Shown piece after piece: positions 17,700 to 26,214 of a DNA stretch of 64,000 nt. Below the pieces are notes generated by a model that made no database searches, was not told the origin of the DNA, and worked only from the letters and a program-made list of their open reading frames with translations. Position 1 is the first letter of the stretch; each line of letters starts with the position of its first letter. The position numbers and the translations under genes are program-made. Source of the stretch: Prevotellaceae bacterium (GTDB lineage: Bacteria; Bacteroidota; Bacteroidia; Bacteroidales; UBA932); assembly GCA_031258195.1 (NCBI GenBank), contig JAIRNF010000010.1, forward strand, positions 19,607-83,606, written 5' to 3'.

Positions 17700-18653
17700 A
17701 TGAAAAAAATACTAATATTTATTTTTTCAGCGGGATTTTTGTTGTTATCGAATATCGGTTTCGCGCAAAATGCGTCCGATCTTCGTATTAATGAGGTCTT
17801 GGTGACGAATATCAACGATTTTCAGGATGATTTCGGACAACAAGAGGCTTGGGTCGAAATTTTCAATACTTCGTATGGGACGGTCAATATAGGAGGATGT
17901 TATCTTACTGATGACATAAGTAATCCGACTAAATATTTCATCCCCAAAGGAGACGTGCTTACACAAATAAAACCTCGTCAGCATATCCTTTTTTGGGTTG
18001 ATGATTTAGGCTTTAGAGGAACATTTCATGTAAACTTTAAGTTTGATCCTACTAAAGAAAATTTTATCGCGCTATTTGATTCTAACGGTCGTACTCTAAT
18101 CGATAGTCTAACTATTCCCGTACTTGCTCCAAATGTTTCTTTTGGTCTTCCGGAAGATGGAATACGTTTTATTAGAGAGAAAGATGCAAATGGGCAAAAG
18201 GTAACCGTTGATTTAGCGACTGCGTTACCAAATACAACTCCTAGCACAAACAACCATCTAAAAGATCAGGATTCGGCAAATCAACGACTTATAAGTAACG
18301 ACCCTACCGGATTAGGCATGGCCGCCACCGCTATGATGGTAGTGTTTACCGTGCTTATTTTACTATATGGTGTATTTAGATATACAGGGCATTATAATGT
18401 GAAGAAGAGTAAGAAGAACGCGTTAAAAGCGCAAGGTCTTCCTACAAATAATGTTAAGGAAAGTACGGTTGTTCCGGGAGAAGGATCCGGAGAGCTATAT
18501 GCGGCGATTGCTTATGCTCTTTATCTTTACCAAAATGAGATCCATGATGAAGAAAGCGCTATTCTTACTATTGATAAGGTAACTCGCGACTACTCGCCAT
18601 GGAGTTCTAAGATTTATACATTACGTCAAACCCCCACAGTCAATAAAAAATAA
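17700..18653 (+). CDS. Lamin-tail-like domain + OadG (decarboxylase gamma subunit) fusion
   Basis: Signal peptide; RINEVLVTNINDFQDDFGQQEAWVEIFN lamin-tail-like segment; TM helix; GELYAAIAYALYLYQNEIHDEESAILTI...YSPWSSKIYTLRQ tail. Confidence 0.8.
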   Translation: MKKILIFIFSAGFLLLSNIGFAQNASDLRINEVLVTNINDFQDDFGQQEAWVEIFNTSYGTVNIGGCYLTDDISNPTKYFIPKGDVLTQIKPRQHILFWVDDLGFRGTFHVNFKFDPTKENFIALFDSNGRTLIDSLTIPVLAPNVSFGLPEDGIRFIREKDANGQKVTVDLATALPNTTPSTNNHLKDQDSANQRLISNDPTGLGMAATAMMVVFTVLILLYGVFRYTGHYNVKKSKKNALKAQGLPTNNVKESTVVPGEGSGELYAAIAYALYLYQNEIHDEESAILTIDKVTRDYSPWSSKIYTLRQTPTVNKK

Positions 18654-18662
18654 GTAAGCGAT

Positions 18663-19130
18663 ATGAATAACGAGTTTAAAATAAAGATAAACGGCAACGA
18701 GTACAGTATCACTGTCGGCGATATTGATGGCGATATTGCTAAAGTAGAAGTTAACGGTATGCCTTACAGCGTGGAGGTTGAGGGCGAGCTTAACAAGCCT
18801 GCCGCCCGTCCGAAAAAACCGACTATAAGCTCGACGGCGGCGGTAAATTCAACGGTTTCTAAGCCTTCTGTCCCTGTCGCGTCAGGAGTAAGCAGTCCCG
18901 CGGCATCATCCGCCGGATCTGGCGCGGTCAAATCGCCGCTTCCCGGCGTTATCCTTGAAGTTAGCGTAAAAGTTGGTGATGAGATAAAAGCGGGGCAAAA
19001 AGTTGTGGTGCTGGAAGCCATGAAGATGGAGAACAACATTAACTCCGATAGAGATGGTAAAGTAATTGAAATAAAGGTAGGTAAGGGAGACTCGGTTCTC
19101 GAAGGCGCGGACCTTATCGTAATAGGATGA
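18663..19130 (+). CDS. Biotin carboxyl carrier protein (copy 2)
   Basis: Biotinyl domain with EAMKMENNINSDRDGKV; close paralog of 16879-17370. Confidence 0.93.
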   Translation: MNNEFKIKINGNEYSITVGDIDGDIAKVEVNGMPYSVEVEGELNKPAARPKKPTISSTAAVNSTVSKPSVPVASGVSSPAASSAGSGAVKSPLPGVILEVSVKVGDEIKAGQKVVVLEAMKMENNINSDRDGKVIEIKVGKGDSVLEGADLIVIG

Positions 19131-19134
19131 GCTT

Positions 19135-20316
19135 ATGAGATTTTTATCAGTTCAAGGAGAAAGTTTTTTTGAATTTTTAGGTGATAACCTAAATACGTTC
19201 CTATCGTACACGGCTTTTGCGCATTTTACGGTAGGTCATGTTGTTATGCTCCTCGTCGGTTTATTCTTTCTTTACCTTGGTATTAAGAAAGAGTTTGAAC
19301 CGATGCTGCTTGTTCCGATAGGATTTGGTATTCTTATTGGAAATATTCCCTTTGATACGGCTGTCGGATTTCAGGTTGGTATTTACGAAGAGGGTTCGGT
19401 GCTTAATATTCTTTATCAGGGAGTTCGGCAAGGTTGGTACCCTCCGCTTATTTTCTTGGGTATTGGTGCCATGACCGATTTCTCCGCTCTTATTTCCAAT
19501 CCTAAGCTTATGCTGATTGGTGCCGCGGCGCAATTTGGTATTTTTGGGGCGTATGTTTTAGCGTTACTATTAGGCTTCTCTCCAAACGAGGCGGGCGCTA
19601 TCGGTATTATTGGAGGAGCGGACGGTCCTACGGCAATCTTCTTATCTTCTAAGCTAGCGCCTGACTTGATGGGAGCAATTGCTGTTTCGGCATATTCTTA
19701 CATGGCGTTGGTTCCTGTGATTCAGCCGCCAATTATGAGGTTGCTCACGACTAAGAAAGAGCGTGTGATAAGAATGAAACCTCCTCGCGTCGTTTCTAAA
19801 AACGAAAAGATACTATTCCCTATACTTGGTCTATTGATGACAACACTTATTGTGCCGTCGGGTCTTCCATTATTAGGTATGCTATTCTTTGGTAATCTGC
19901 TTAAAGAGAGTGGAGTTACCCGTCGTTTGGCAGATACGGCTAGCGGACCGCTGATTGATGTTATTACTATTTTATTAGGTTTAACGGTAGGCGCTTCTAC
20001 CCAGGCTACCAAGTTCTTAACCATGAAATCAATTGGTATATTCGGTCTTGGCGCGTTGTCGTTTATTATTGCAACGGCGGCGGGAGTTCTATTCGTTAAG
20101 TTCTTTAATATTTTTCTTAAGAAAGGTAGTAAGATCAACCCTCTTATCGGAAACTCGGGAGTATCGGCGGTGCCCGACTCCGCGCGCATATCTAACCACG
20201 TAGGTTTAGAGTACGATAAAACAAACTATCTGCTTATGCACGCCATGGGACCCAACGTCGCGGGGGTTATCGGTAGTGCGGTCGCGGCAGGTATTTTATT
20301 AGGATTCTTATCATAG
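19135..20316 (+). CDS. Sodium ion-translocating decarboxylase beta subunit
   Basis: OadB/MmdB-type polytopic protein: GAMTDFSALISNP, IGIIGGADGPTAIFLSSKLAP, NHVGLEYDKTNYLLMHAMGPNVAGVIGSAVAAG. Confidence 0.93.
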   Translation: MRFLSVQGESFFEFLGDNLNTFLSYTAFAHFTVGHVVMLLVGLFFLYLGIKKEFEPMLLVPIGFGILIGNIPFDTAVGFQVGIYEEGSVLNILYQGVRQGWYPPLIFLGIGAMTDFSALISNPKLMLIGAAAQFGIFGAYVLALLLGFSPNEAGAIGIIGGADGPTAIFLSSKLAPDLMGAIAVSAYSYMALVPVIQPPIMRLLTTKKERVIRMKPPRVVSKNEKILFPILGLLMTTLIVPSGLPLLGMLFFGNLLKESGVTRRLADTASGPLIDVITILLGLTVGASTQATKFLTMKSIGIFGLGALSFIIATAAGVLFVKFFNIFLKKGSKINPLIGNSGVSAVPDSARISNHVGLEYDKTNYLLMHAMGPNVAGVIGSAVAAGILLGFLS

Positions 20317-20350
20317 TTGTGTAAAAGCGACTTTTTCATGGTTTTCGGTT

Positions 20351-20378
20351 GAGGGAGGAGCGGTGCCGCTCCTCCCTC
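20351..20378 (+). terminator. Intrinsic terminator
   Basis: GAGGGAGGAGCGG / CCGCTCCTCCCTC then T-run. Confidence 0.9.
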
Positions 20379-20454
20379 TTTTTTGTATCATAGGAACGAG
20401 GAATGGTCAGTATATAAGGCAATATCATATAGCTATAAATTTAGTGGTTTTCGT

Positions 20455-20462
20455 TACTTTTG
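20455..20462 (+). promoter_or_regulatory. Putative -7 element TACTTTTG
   Basis: TAnnTTTG match 31 nt upstream of the ORF at 20493. Confidence 0.45.
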
Positions 20463-20492
20463 TAATCCGAAAGATTATTTATAGCAAACGGT

Positions 20493-20738
20493 ATGACATT
20501 TTTAAGCCTAGTCTTTGGGGTATTGGCGGGAGCTATGACGGGAGGGGTATTCGGTTTTTTAATAGGCTATATAGTAACAACGCATTGTCCCGGATTGGTT
20601 CGTAAGCTCGCCGGAAGAGGTGGCGGAGGGTGGATAAGCCTCCGCGTACCGCTTACAAAGGCTTTAATATGTTTAGCGCTTATTTTTGTCGGCGCTGTTG
20701 CTGGTGGAATATTCGGAGCTATTGGAGTTAAATATTGA
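20493..20738 (+). CDS. Small Gly-rich membrane protein
   Basis: 81 aa with two hydrophobic Gly-rich helices; sits between a putative promoter and cca. Confidence 0.6.
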   Translation: MTFLSLVFGVLAGAMTGGVFGFLIGYIVTTHCPGLVRKLAGRGGGGWISLRVPLTKALICLALIFVGAVAGGIFGAIGVKY

Positions 20739-20781
20739 TAATTTGACAGCGAGCAAACAAAATAATGTTCGGTTCGACCTG

Positions 20782-22185
20782 ATGGAAAACCCAAAATTAG
20801 GGGAACTTTTTAACCGCCTTTCCGATGTTGTGGAAGAGTCGGGTGTACAAGCCTACCTTATCGGTGGTTACGTGCGCGATTATTTTTTGCGGCGTCCCTC
20901 AAAAGATATTGATGTAGTCGTTTTAGGCAGCGGAATTCGGCTGGCAGAGAAGTTTGGGAGTACTATAGGTGGTAAAGTTTCTGTATTTGCAAACTTTGGG
21001 ACGGCTATGCTGCGCTATGGCGATATCGAAGTGGAGTTTGTAGGCGCGCGTAGAGAGTCGTATAGCCGGGGTTCTCGTAAGCCCGTAGTTGAAGATGGCA
21101 CCTTGGAAGACGATCAGAATCGCCGTGATTTTACTATAAACGCTTTGGCGTTTAGCCTGAATAAAGATACGTTTGGAGAGCTCGTCGATCCCTTTGGTGG
21201 TTTGCAAGACCTAAAGCACGGACTTATCCGTACACCGTTGAATCCTGATATCACCTTTTCCGACGATCCGTTACGTATGTTTCGAGCCATACGCTTTGCA
21301 TCGCAGCTAAAGTTTAAAATTACCGACGATACGTTCGAAGCCATAGGTCGAAACAAAGGTAGAATGGAGATTCTGTCTATGGAGCGAGTTAGCGAAGAGC
21401 TGCATAAAATGCTGCTGTCGCCTCAACCGTCGTTAGGATTTAAGCTGCTCGAAGAGTCGGGCTTGTTGGCTATAATATTCCCGCAGCTACAAGCCCTTAA
21501 AGGCGTTGATTCTATTGATGGTAAGCGGCATAAAGATAACTTCTACCATACGCTGGAGGTTGTGGATAACGTACGTAAGCAAAGCGACGACCTTTGGTTG
21601 CTGTGGGCTGCGTTGCTACACGATATTGCAAAACCTGCCTGTAAGCGTTACGATACACGGCTGGGGTGGACGTTTCATGGGCATGAATTTCTAGGTTCTA
21701 AAATGGTACCTGAGCTATTTAAACAGCTGAAGATGCCGTTAAACGAAAAGATGAAGTATGTACAAAAATTGGTGTTGCTGCATTTAAGACCAATTGTCCT
21801 CTCGCAGGAAGAAGTTACCGATTCGGCAATTCGTCGTTTATTGTTTGATGCCGGCGATGAGCTAGAAGATCTTATGTTGTTGTGTGAAGCTGATATTACA
21901 TCTAAGAACGAAAAGACGGTAAAGCGGCATTTAGCAAACTTCCGGCTAGCGCGTCAGAAGCTGAAAGAGATAGAAGAGAAAGATGCTATCCGTAACTTTC
22001 AGCCTCCTATATCCGGCGAGCTGATTATGGAAACATACGGGCTACAACCTAGTAGAGAAGTCGGCTTAATAAAAGATGCCATAAAAGACGCTATACTCGA
22101 TGGTGTTATCCGCATCGACTACGACGAGGCTTACCGTTTTATGGAACAGAAAGCGGAGGAGTTGGGGTTGAGTAAACGGCAATAA
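20782..22185 (+). CDS. CCA tRNA nucleotidyltransferase / HD domain protein
   Basis: LIGGYVRDYFLRRPSKDIDVVVLG, RRDFTINALAF, DPLRMFRAIRFA, HD-domain LLHDIAKP. Start chosen at MENPKLGELF rather than the track start 20686, which overlaps the upstream ORF. Confidence 0.93.
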   Translation: MENPKLGELFNRLSDVVEESGVQAYLIGGYVRDYFLRRPSKDIDVVVLGSGIRLAEKFGSTIGGKVSVFANFGTAMLRYGDIEVEFVGARRESYSRGSRKPVVEDGTLEDDQNRRDFTINALAFSLNKDTFGELVDPFGGLQDLKHGLIRTPLNPDITFSDDPLRMFRAIRFASQLKFKITDDTFEAIGRNKGRMEILSMERVSEELHKMLLSPQPSLGFKLLEESGLLAIIFPQLQALKGVDSIDGKRHKDNFYHTLEVVDNVRKQSDDLWLLWAALLHDIAKPACKRYDTRLGWTFHGHEFLGSKMVPELFKQLKMPLNEKMKYVQKLVLLHLRPIVLSQEEVTDSAIRRLLFDAGDELEDLMLLCEADITSKNEKTVKRHLANFRLARQKLKEIEEKDAIRNFQPPISGELIMETYGLQPSREVGLIKDAIKDAILDGVIRIDYDEAYRFMEQKAEELGLSKRQ

Positions 22186-22188
22186 TTT

Positions 22189-22259
22189 GCGTCATTTCGA
22201 ACGAAGTGAGAAATCCGTTGAAAATATAAGCGGATTTCTCACTTCGTTCGAAATGACGC
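22189..22259. repeat. Dispersed hairpin repeat, copy A (perfect arms)
   Basis: GCGTCATTTCGAACGAAGTGAGAAATCCG / CGGATTTCTCACTTCGTTCGAAATGACGC, 29-bp perfect arms, 13-nt loop. Confidence 0.95.
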
Positions 22260-22288
22260 GCCGGAGATATAGATAGTAAGCTACCACA

Positions 22289-23488
22289 CTACTGCTTCTT
22301 CTCTTTTCCCATACGTGGGTAACGCTTAAACTCGTGCTCTTGTTTATACTCATCAAATAGCAAGCGGTATGTGACATGAGTTTTGTGGATAGTGCCGCCT
22401 ATTTGTTGCTGAAAACGCATCATAGCGGGGTTAAAGTCTCCTACCCAGGTTAGGTCGATATCTTTATATGGAAAGCCTTTAGTGAAGGCCAAATCGGTAA
22501 ACTTTGTAACCATAGCCCCTTCAACGCCGCGTCCACGGAATTCAGGGATAACGCCGAAAACAAGCCCGAGAATACGGTTGCATACTTTCTTGCGCTTTAT
22601 TAAATACAGCATTTTTAGCAGGTGGAAAATATCCGACTTCCCGTTGAGGTAACGAATAGCTTGGTTAATTTCGGGTATCTGGATAAAAAAGCTGATGGGC
22701 TCTTCTTTATGGTACATAAAGAAGATAAGCCTCTCGTCCATAATGGGCTTTATCTTCTTAACCATTTCCATAGCATGCTTTGGTGTCATCGGCGGAACGC
22801 TACTATGCTGCACCCATGCTTTATTGTAGATGTAGCAAAAATTTTCCGCCGCTTTTTTCAGATTCTTTTTAGAGATATATTCATATCTGTAATCGGGATT
22901 TCTAGAGATACGCTCTGCTTTCGATTTCAACGATTCTGACGAGTTATCCCAAGTAATAGGGCGAAGATACGAGTATTGATTAAAGTAGTTCTTAAATCCG
23001 TACGCCTCAAAAAAATCTTTATAGTAAGGCGCGTTGTAGTTCATACCATACGATGGCGGAACAAAACCGTCCACCAGCAAACCCCACCAGTTGTCGCGCT
23101 CGCCTAAGTTTATGGGACCGTCCATTGCTTCCATTCCGTTTTGTTTTAACCAATTCTTGCAGGCGTCAAACAGTATAAAAGCGGCTTCTATATCATAAAT
23201 ACAGTCAAAAAAACCCATTCCGCCCGTCGGTTGGTCGTTATCATGTGAAGTTTGCGTGTTAATAAATGCGGCAACCCTTCCTACAATTTCGCTCTTATCA
23301 TTACGTAGCAACCAGCGTATGGCTTTTCCGCTTGCTAGAAATTTATTTTTTCTGGGATTAAATATCTTTTTAATATCAGAATCTAACGGTCTGATAAAGT
23401 TGGGGTCATTTTTATAGAGTTTAGTCGGAAAGCTTAAAAAATCTTTCTCCGCTTTTTTTGAATCAACAATCTGAAGAGAGTATGGCAT
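22289..23488 (-). CDS. GNAT-superfamily-like N-acetyltransferase
   Basis: 399 aa; FSFPTKLYKNDPNFIRPL start and RGRGVEGAMVTKFTDLA motif; convergent with cca. Confidence 0.65.
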   Translation of the reverse strand: MPYSLQIVDSKKAEKDFLSFPTKLYKNDPNFIRPLDSDIKKIFNPRKNKFLASGKAIRWLLRNDKSEIVGRVAAFINTQTSHDNDQPTGGMGFFDCIYDIEAAFILFDACKNWLKQNGMEAMDGPINLGERDNWWGLLVDGFVPPSYGMNYNAPYYKDFFEAYGFKNYFNQYSYLRPITWDNSSESLKSKAERISRNPDYRYEYISKKNLKKAAENFCYIYNKAWVQHSSVPPMTPKHAMEMVKKIKPIMDERLIFFMYHKEEPISFFIQIPEINQAIRYLNGKSDIFHLLKMLYLIKRKKVCNRILGLVFGVIPEFRGRGVEGAMVTKFTDLAFTKGFPYKDIDLTWVGDFNPAMMRFQQQIGGTIHKTHVTYRLLFDEYKQEHEFKRYPRMGKEKKQ

Positions 23489-23611
23489 ATGGTGTACTTT
23501 ATGGTTGTAAAGTTACAAATTTTGAACGATGCCAGCCCGTTTTTAATGAAAAGAATAGCCGCATTTAAAAACGGGTTAAAGTGATGTGAATGCAGACATT
23601 ACATTATTTAC

Positions 23612-23619
23612 TATCTTTG
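23612..23619 (+). promoter_or_regulatory. Putative -7 element TATCTTTG
   Basis: TAnnTTTG match 21 nt upstream of the 23640 ATG. Confidence 0.5.
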
Positions 23620-23639
23620 AACGCGCATAGTGTGAAATA

Positions 23640-25874
23640 ATGGTTAAGAAAATTATAGTAGGAATAGCGGTAGCCGCTTTTATAGCGGCGGTCGGCTTAG
23701 GATATTACACGCTGAAGAGTAAAAGCAGACCTCGGCAGATAGATGTATTCAAAGCGGTACCCCGAGATGCGCTATTTATTATGCGGGTAAACGATTCGGA
23801 GCAGGTAATGCGCGCGTTGTCTTGCTTAGAGGCTGGCGAGTCGGAGGATGTATTTATGCTGCTGAATCAGCATTGGTTGAGTAAAGATTCCACACTTAAC
23901 GCAAAAATACCGTCATATTTGGTCGTGTCTTCTCATCCCGCCGATAGTATAGGACGTTCGGGGATGATATACTATATTGTATTTCCGAAAGAAGACGCGC
24001 GTGAAAAATTCTATCAACGTATGATAAGTGGTAAAAGTCCCGCTTATGTTAGATCGCATACCGCCAATTCGGGCGAATTGGTTTTTGATAATGGAACGCT
24101 ACTACATTTTCGTCAGCTACGCCATATCGTAATGCTATCTACATCCGATAGACTTGCGGTTGCGGCGGCGGCACAATGGGATAAGGAGGAATCGTTAGTT
24201 ACCAACCCTCAATTTACCTCCGCGCTTCATACCTCTGGACGTAATGCGACGCTGAATCTTTTTATAAATAGCGATTTATTATCGGATGTTTCGTCCAGCC
24301 CGTTCGAAAATAAAGCAGGCGGAGGTTTGCTGGATATTTTCTCCTTCTCTTCGTCAACAGGATGGATGTCGTTAGATGTAAACGTACGTGGTAAGCTAAG
24401 TAATCTTACCGGCTTTTGGTCGGGTAGCGGACTTGCTGCCGTGGGTAATCCGTTGTTTAAAATCCCCGAATCGCAAGCAGGTTACTTTCGATATCTACCA
24501 TACGGCTCAGCCTACGTTCAAGGCGCAACATTCTCTAATCTCGATTCGGTGTTTTCATACTATGAATCTTATCTGGAATCGAGAAATAAGCATATGCCGT
24601 ATTTACAAACCTTAGCGGCTATGAGCGATTCGTTAGGCGTGAACATACGAACGTTCATTTCGGAAATGTTACCGCAGGAGCTTGCTATTGCATATATTCC
24701 GACCACTAAGAATACCGGCGAGTGGCTAACAGTAATGAAAGTCGCAAGTGTTGATATTGCATTAGCCAACCTACGAACCCTTGTCCGTGAGGGAGATTTA
24801 AACCCTGTAAAAGGGGCGATAGGAAATCTCTTTGGCGGAGTGTTCAGACAGAATAACGAAGCATACTTTGCATATGTAGATAGCTATATAATGTTTTCGA
24901 GCTCGCGACGAATTTTGGAAGAAGCTAAAGCAAAGAAAAATAATTTTAAGCAAGCCCTTGATGATCTTAAAGTTGATCGGTATTTGCTGAGTAACGCATC
25001 AACTTTCGCCTACCGAAACTTGCAAAACTTCGGTAATAAGATACTTACTATTGGTAAGTTTAACATGCAGAGTAGGCTTACGTTTCAGCTAGGTTTAGTA
25101 AATAATGTTTTATATTGTAATATCGTTACGCCTGTACGTCCTAATCCCGATTGGAGTACTACTATTGTTGACGAAGAGCCGGAGCTAACGAATACTAATA
25201 AGAAAGAAAAAGAATCGGAACAGAAGTTAAACCTATTCCGTAAAACAGCCGCGGAAGGTAAGAAGCGTTTCCTTTTAGAACAGGATAAGGATTTTTCACT
25301 TACAATAACACAGCTGGATGGAGGAACGATTATTGTACCTGCCGATGGGGTTATTCGTAACGCTGAAATCTGTGATATGACAGGTAAAGGAGCCTATCGC
25401 TGGGTATTTAATACCGACTCGTTAATCTATATGATTACAGCCGAAGGAGTTGCTTCAAAAGGTTTTCCGATAACCTTGCCTGCGTCGGCAACTAACGGCA
25501 TATCGGTATTCGACTATGGGAATACAAGGGATTATCGTATATTTGTCGCTTGCGCTGACAGGAAGGTCTATCTATACGATAAGTATGGAAAACCTGTAGA
25601 GGGTTGGAAGGCAAAGCAAACAGAATCGGTAGTTATCGAGCCTATTAACTTCTTTAGGATAGAAAACAAAGACTACATTGTATTTGCGGATGAGGAGAAC
25701 GTTTATATTTTGCATAGGAGAGGAGATGACAGGGTTGTTCCCAAAGAAAAGATAGTAAAAACAAAGGGTAGCGAGTTTAAAGGATTGGTAAATCCGCCGC
25801 GTATAACATGCGAAGATACAGAGGGTAGAATAGTAGTTATCCATCTATCCGACGGAAAAGTAGAAAGAAAATAA
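23640..25874 (+). CDS. DUF3352-like membrane-anchored protein
   Basis: 744 aa, N-terminal TM helix, then VFKAVPRDALFIMRVNDSEQ typical of DUF3352-type proteins. Confidence 0.6.
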   Translation: MVKKIIVGIAVAAFIAAVGLGYYTLKSKSRPRQIDVFKAVPRDALFIMRVNDSEQVMRALSCLEAGESEDVFMLLNQHWLSKDSTLNAKIPSYLVVSSHPADSIGRSGMIYYIVFPKEDAREKFYQRMISGKSPAYVRSHTANSGELVFDNGTLLHFRQLRHIVMLSTSDRLAVAAAAQWDKEESLVTNPQFTSALHTSGRNATLNLFINSDLLSDVSSSPFENKAGGGLLDIFSFSSSTGWMSLDVNVRGKLSNLTGFWSGSGLAAVGNPLFKIPESQAGYFRYLPYGSAYVQGATFSNLDSVFSYYESYLESRNKHMPYLQTLAAMSDSLGVNIRTFISEMLPQELAIAYIPTTKNTGEWLTVMKVASVDIALANLRTLVREGDLNPVKGAIGNLFGGVFRQNNEAYFAYVDSYIMFSSSRRILEEAKAKKNNFKQALDDLKVDRYLLSNASTFAYRNLQNFGNKILTIGKFNMQSRLTFQLGLVNNVLYCNIVTPVRPNPDWSTTIVDEEPELTNTNKKEKESEQKLNLFRKTAAEGKKRFLLEQDKDFSLTITQLDGGTIIVPADGVIRNAEICDMTGKGAYRWVFNTDSLIYMITAEGVASKGFPITLPASATNGISVFDYGNTRDYRIFVACADRKVYLYDKYGKPVEGWKAKQTESVVIEPINFFRIENKDYIVFADEENVYILHRRGDDRVVPKEKIVKTKGSEFKGLVNPPRITCEDTEGRIVVIHLSDGKVERK

Positions 25875-25936
25875 ACATTAATTAAATGCTACAAAAATTG
25901 AAATGAAATTAGGTGTAGCGATGTTGAAATAGAAGT

Positions 25937-26188
25937 ATGGAAGTTTTATTAATAATAATATTATCGTTTTTTGCATTAGGTTATTTGCTACGCTTATTTG
26001 CTCCATTTATATTGAAATGGTACGGTAAGCGTATGATGAAACGATTCGGTTTTACAGATCAAGGTCAACAAAATAATAAAAGAGAAGGAGAGGTAACGAT
26101 TAATAAAACGACCTCTACCGGCGGAAAGAAGAAAAAAACAGTCGCAAAAGATGTGGGCGACTACGTGGACTTTGAAGAAGTAAAATAG
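25937..26188 (+). CDS. DUF4834-like small membrane protein
   Basis: 83 aa; N-terminal TM helix then basic KRMMKRFGF segment. Confidence 0.65.
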   Translation: MEVLLIIILSFFALGYLLRLFAPFILKWYGKRMMKRFGFTDQGQQNNKREGEVTINKTTSTGGKKKKTVAKDVGDYVDFEEVK

Positions 26189-26214
26189 CCTAGCTCACCT
26201 CTATTAACCATTAA

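Noticed and set aside
20686-20781. Upstream extension of cca in the ORF track
   Set aside because: It overlaps the preceding ORF and is not cca-like; MENPKLGELF at 20782 is the better start.
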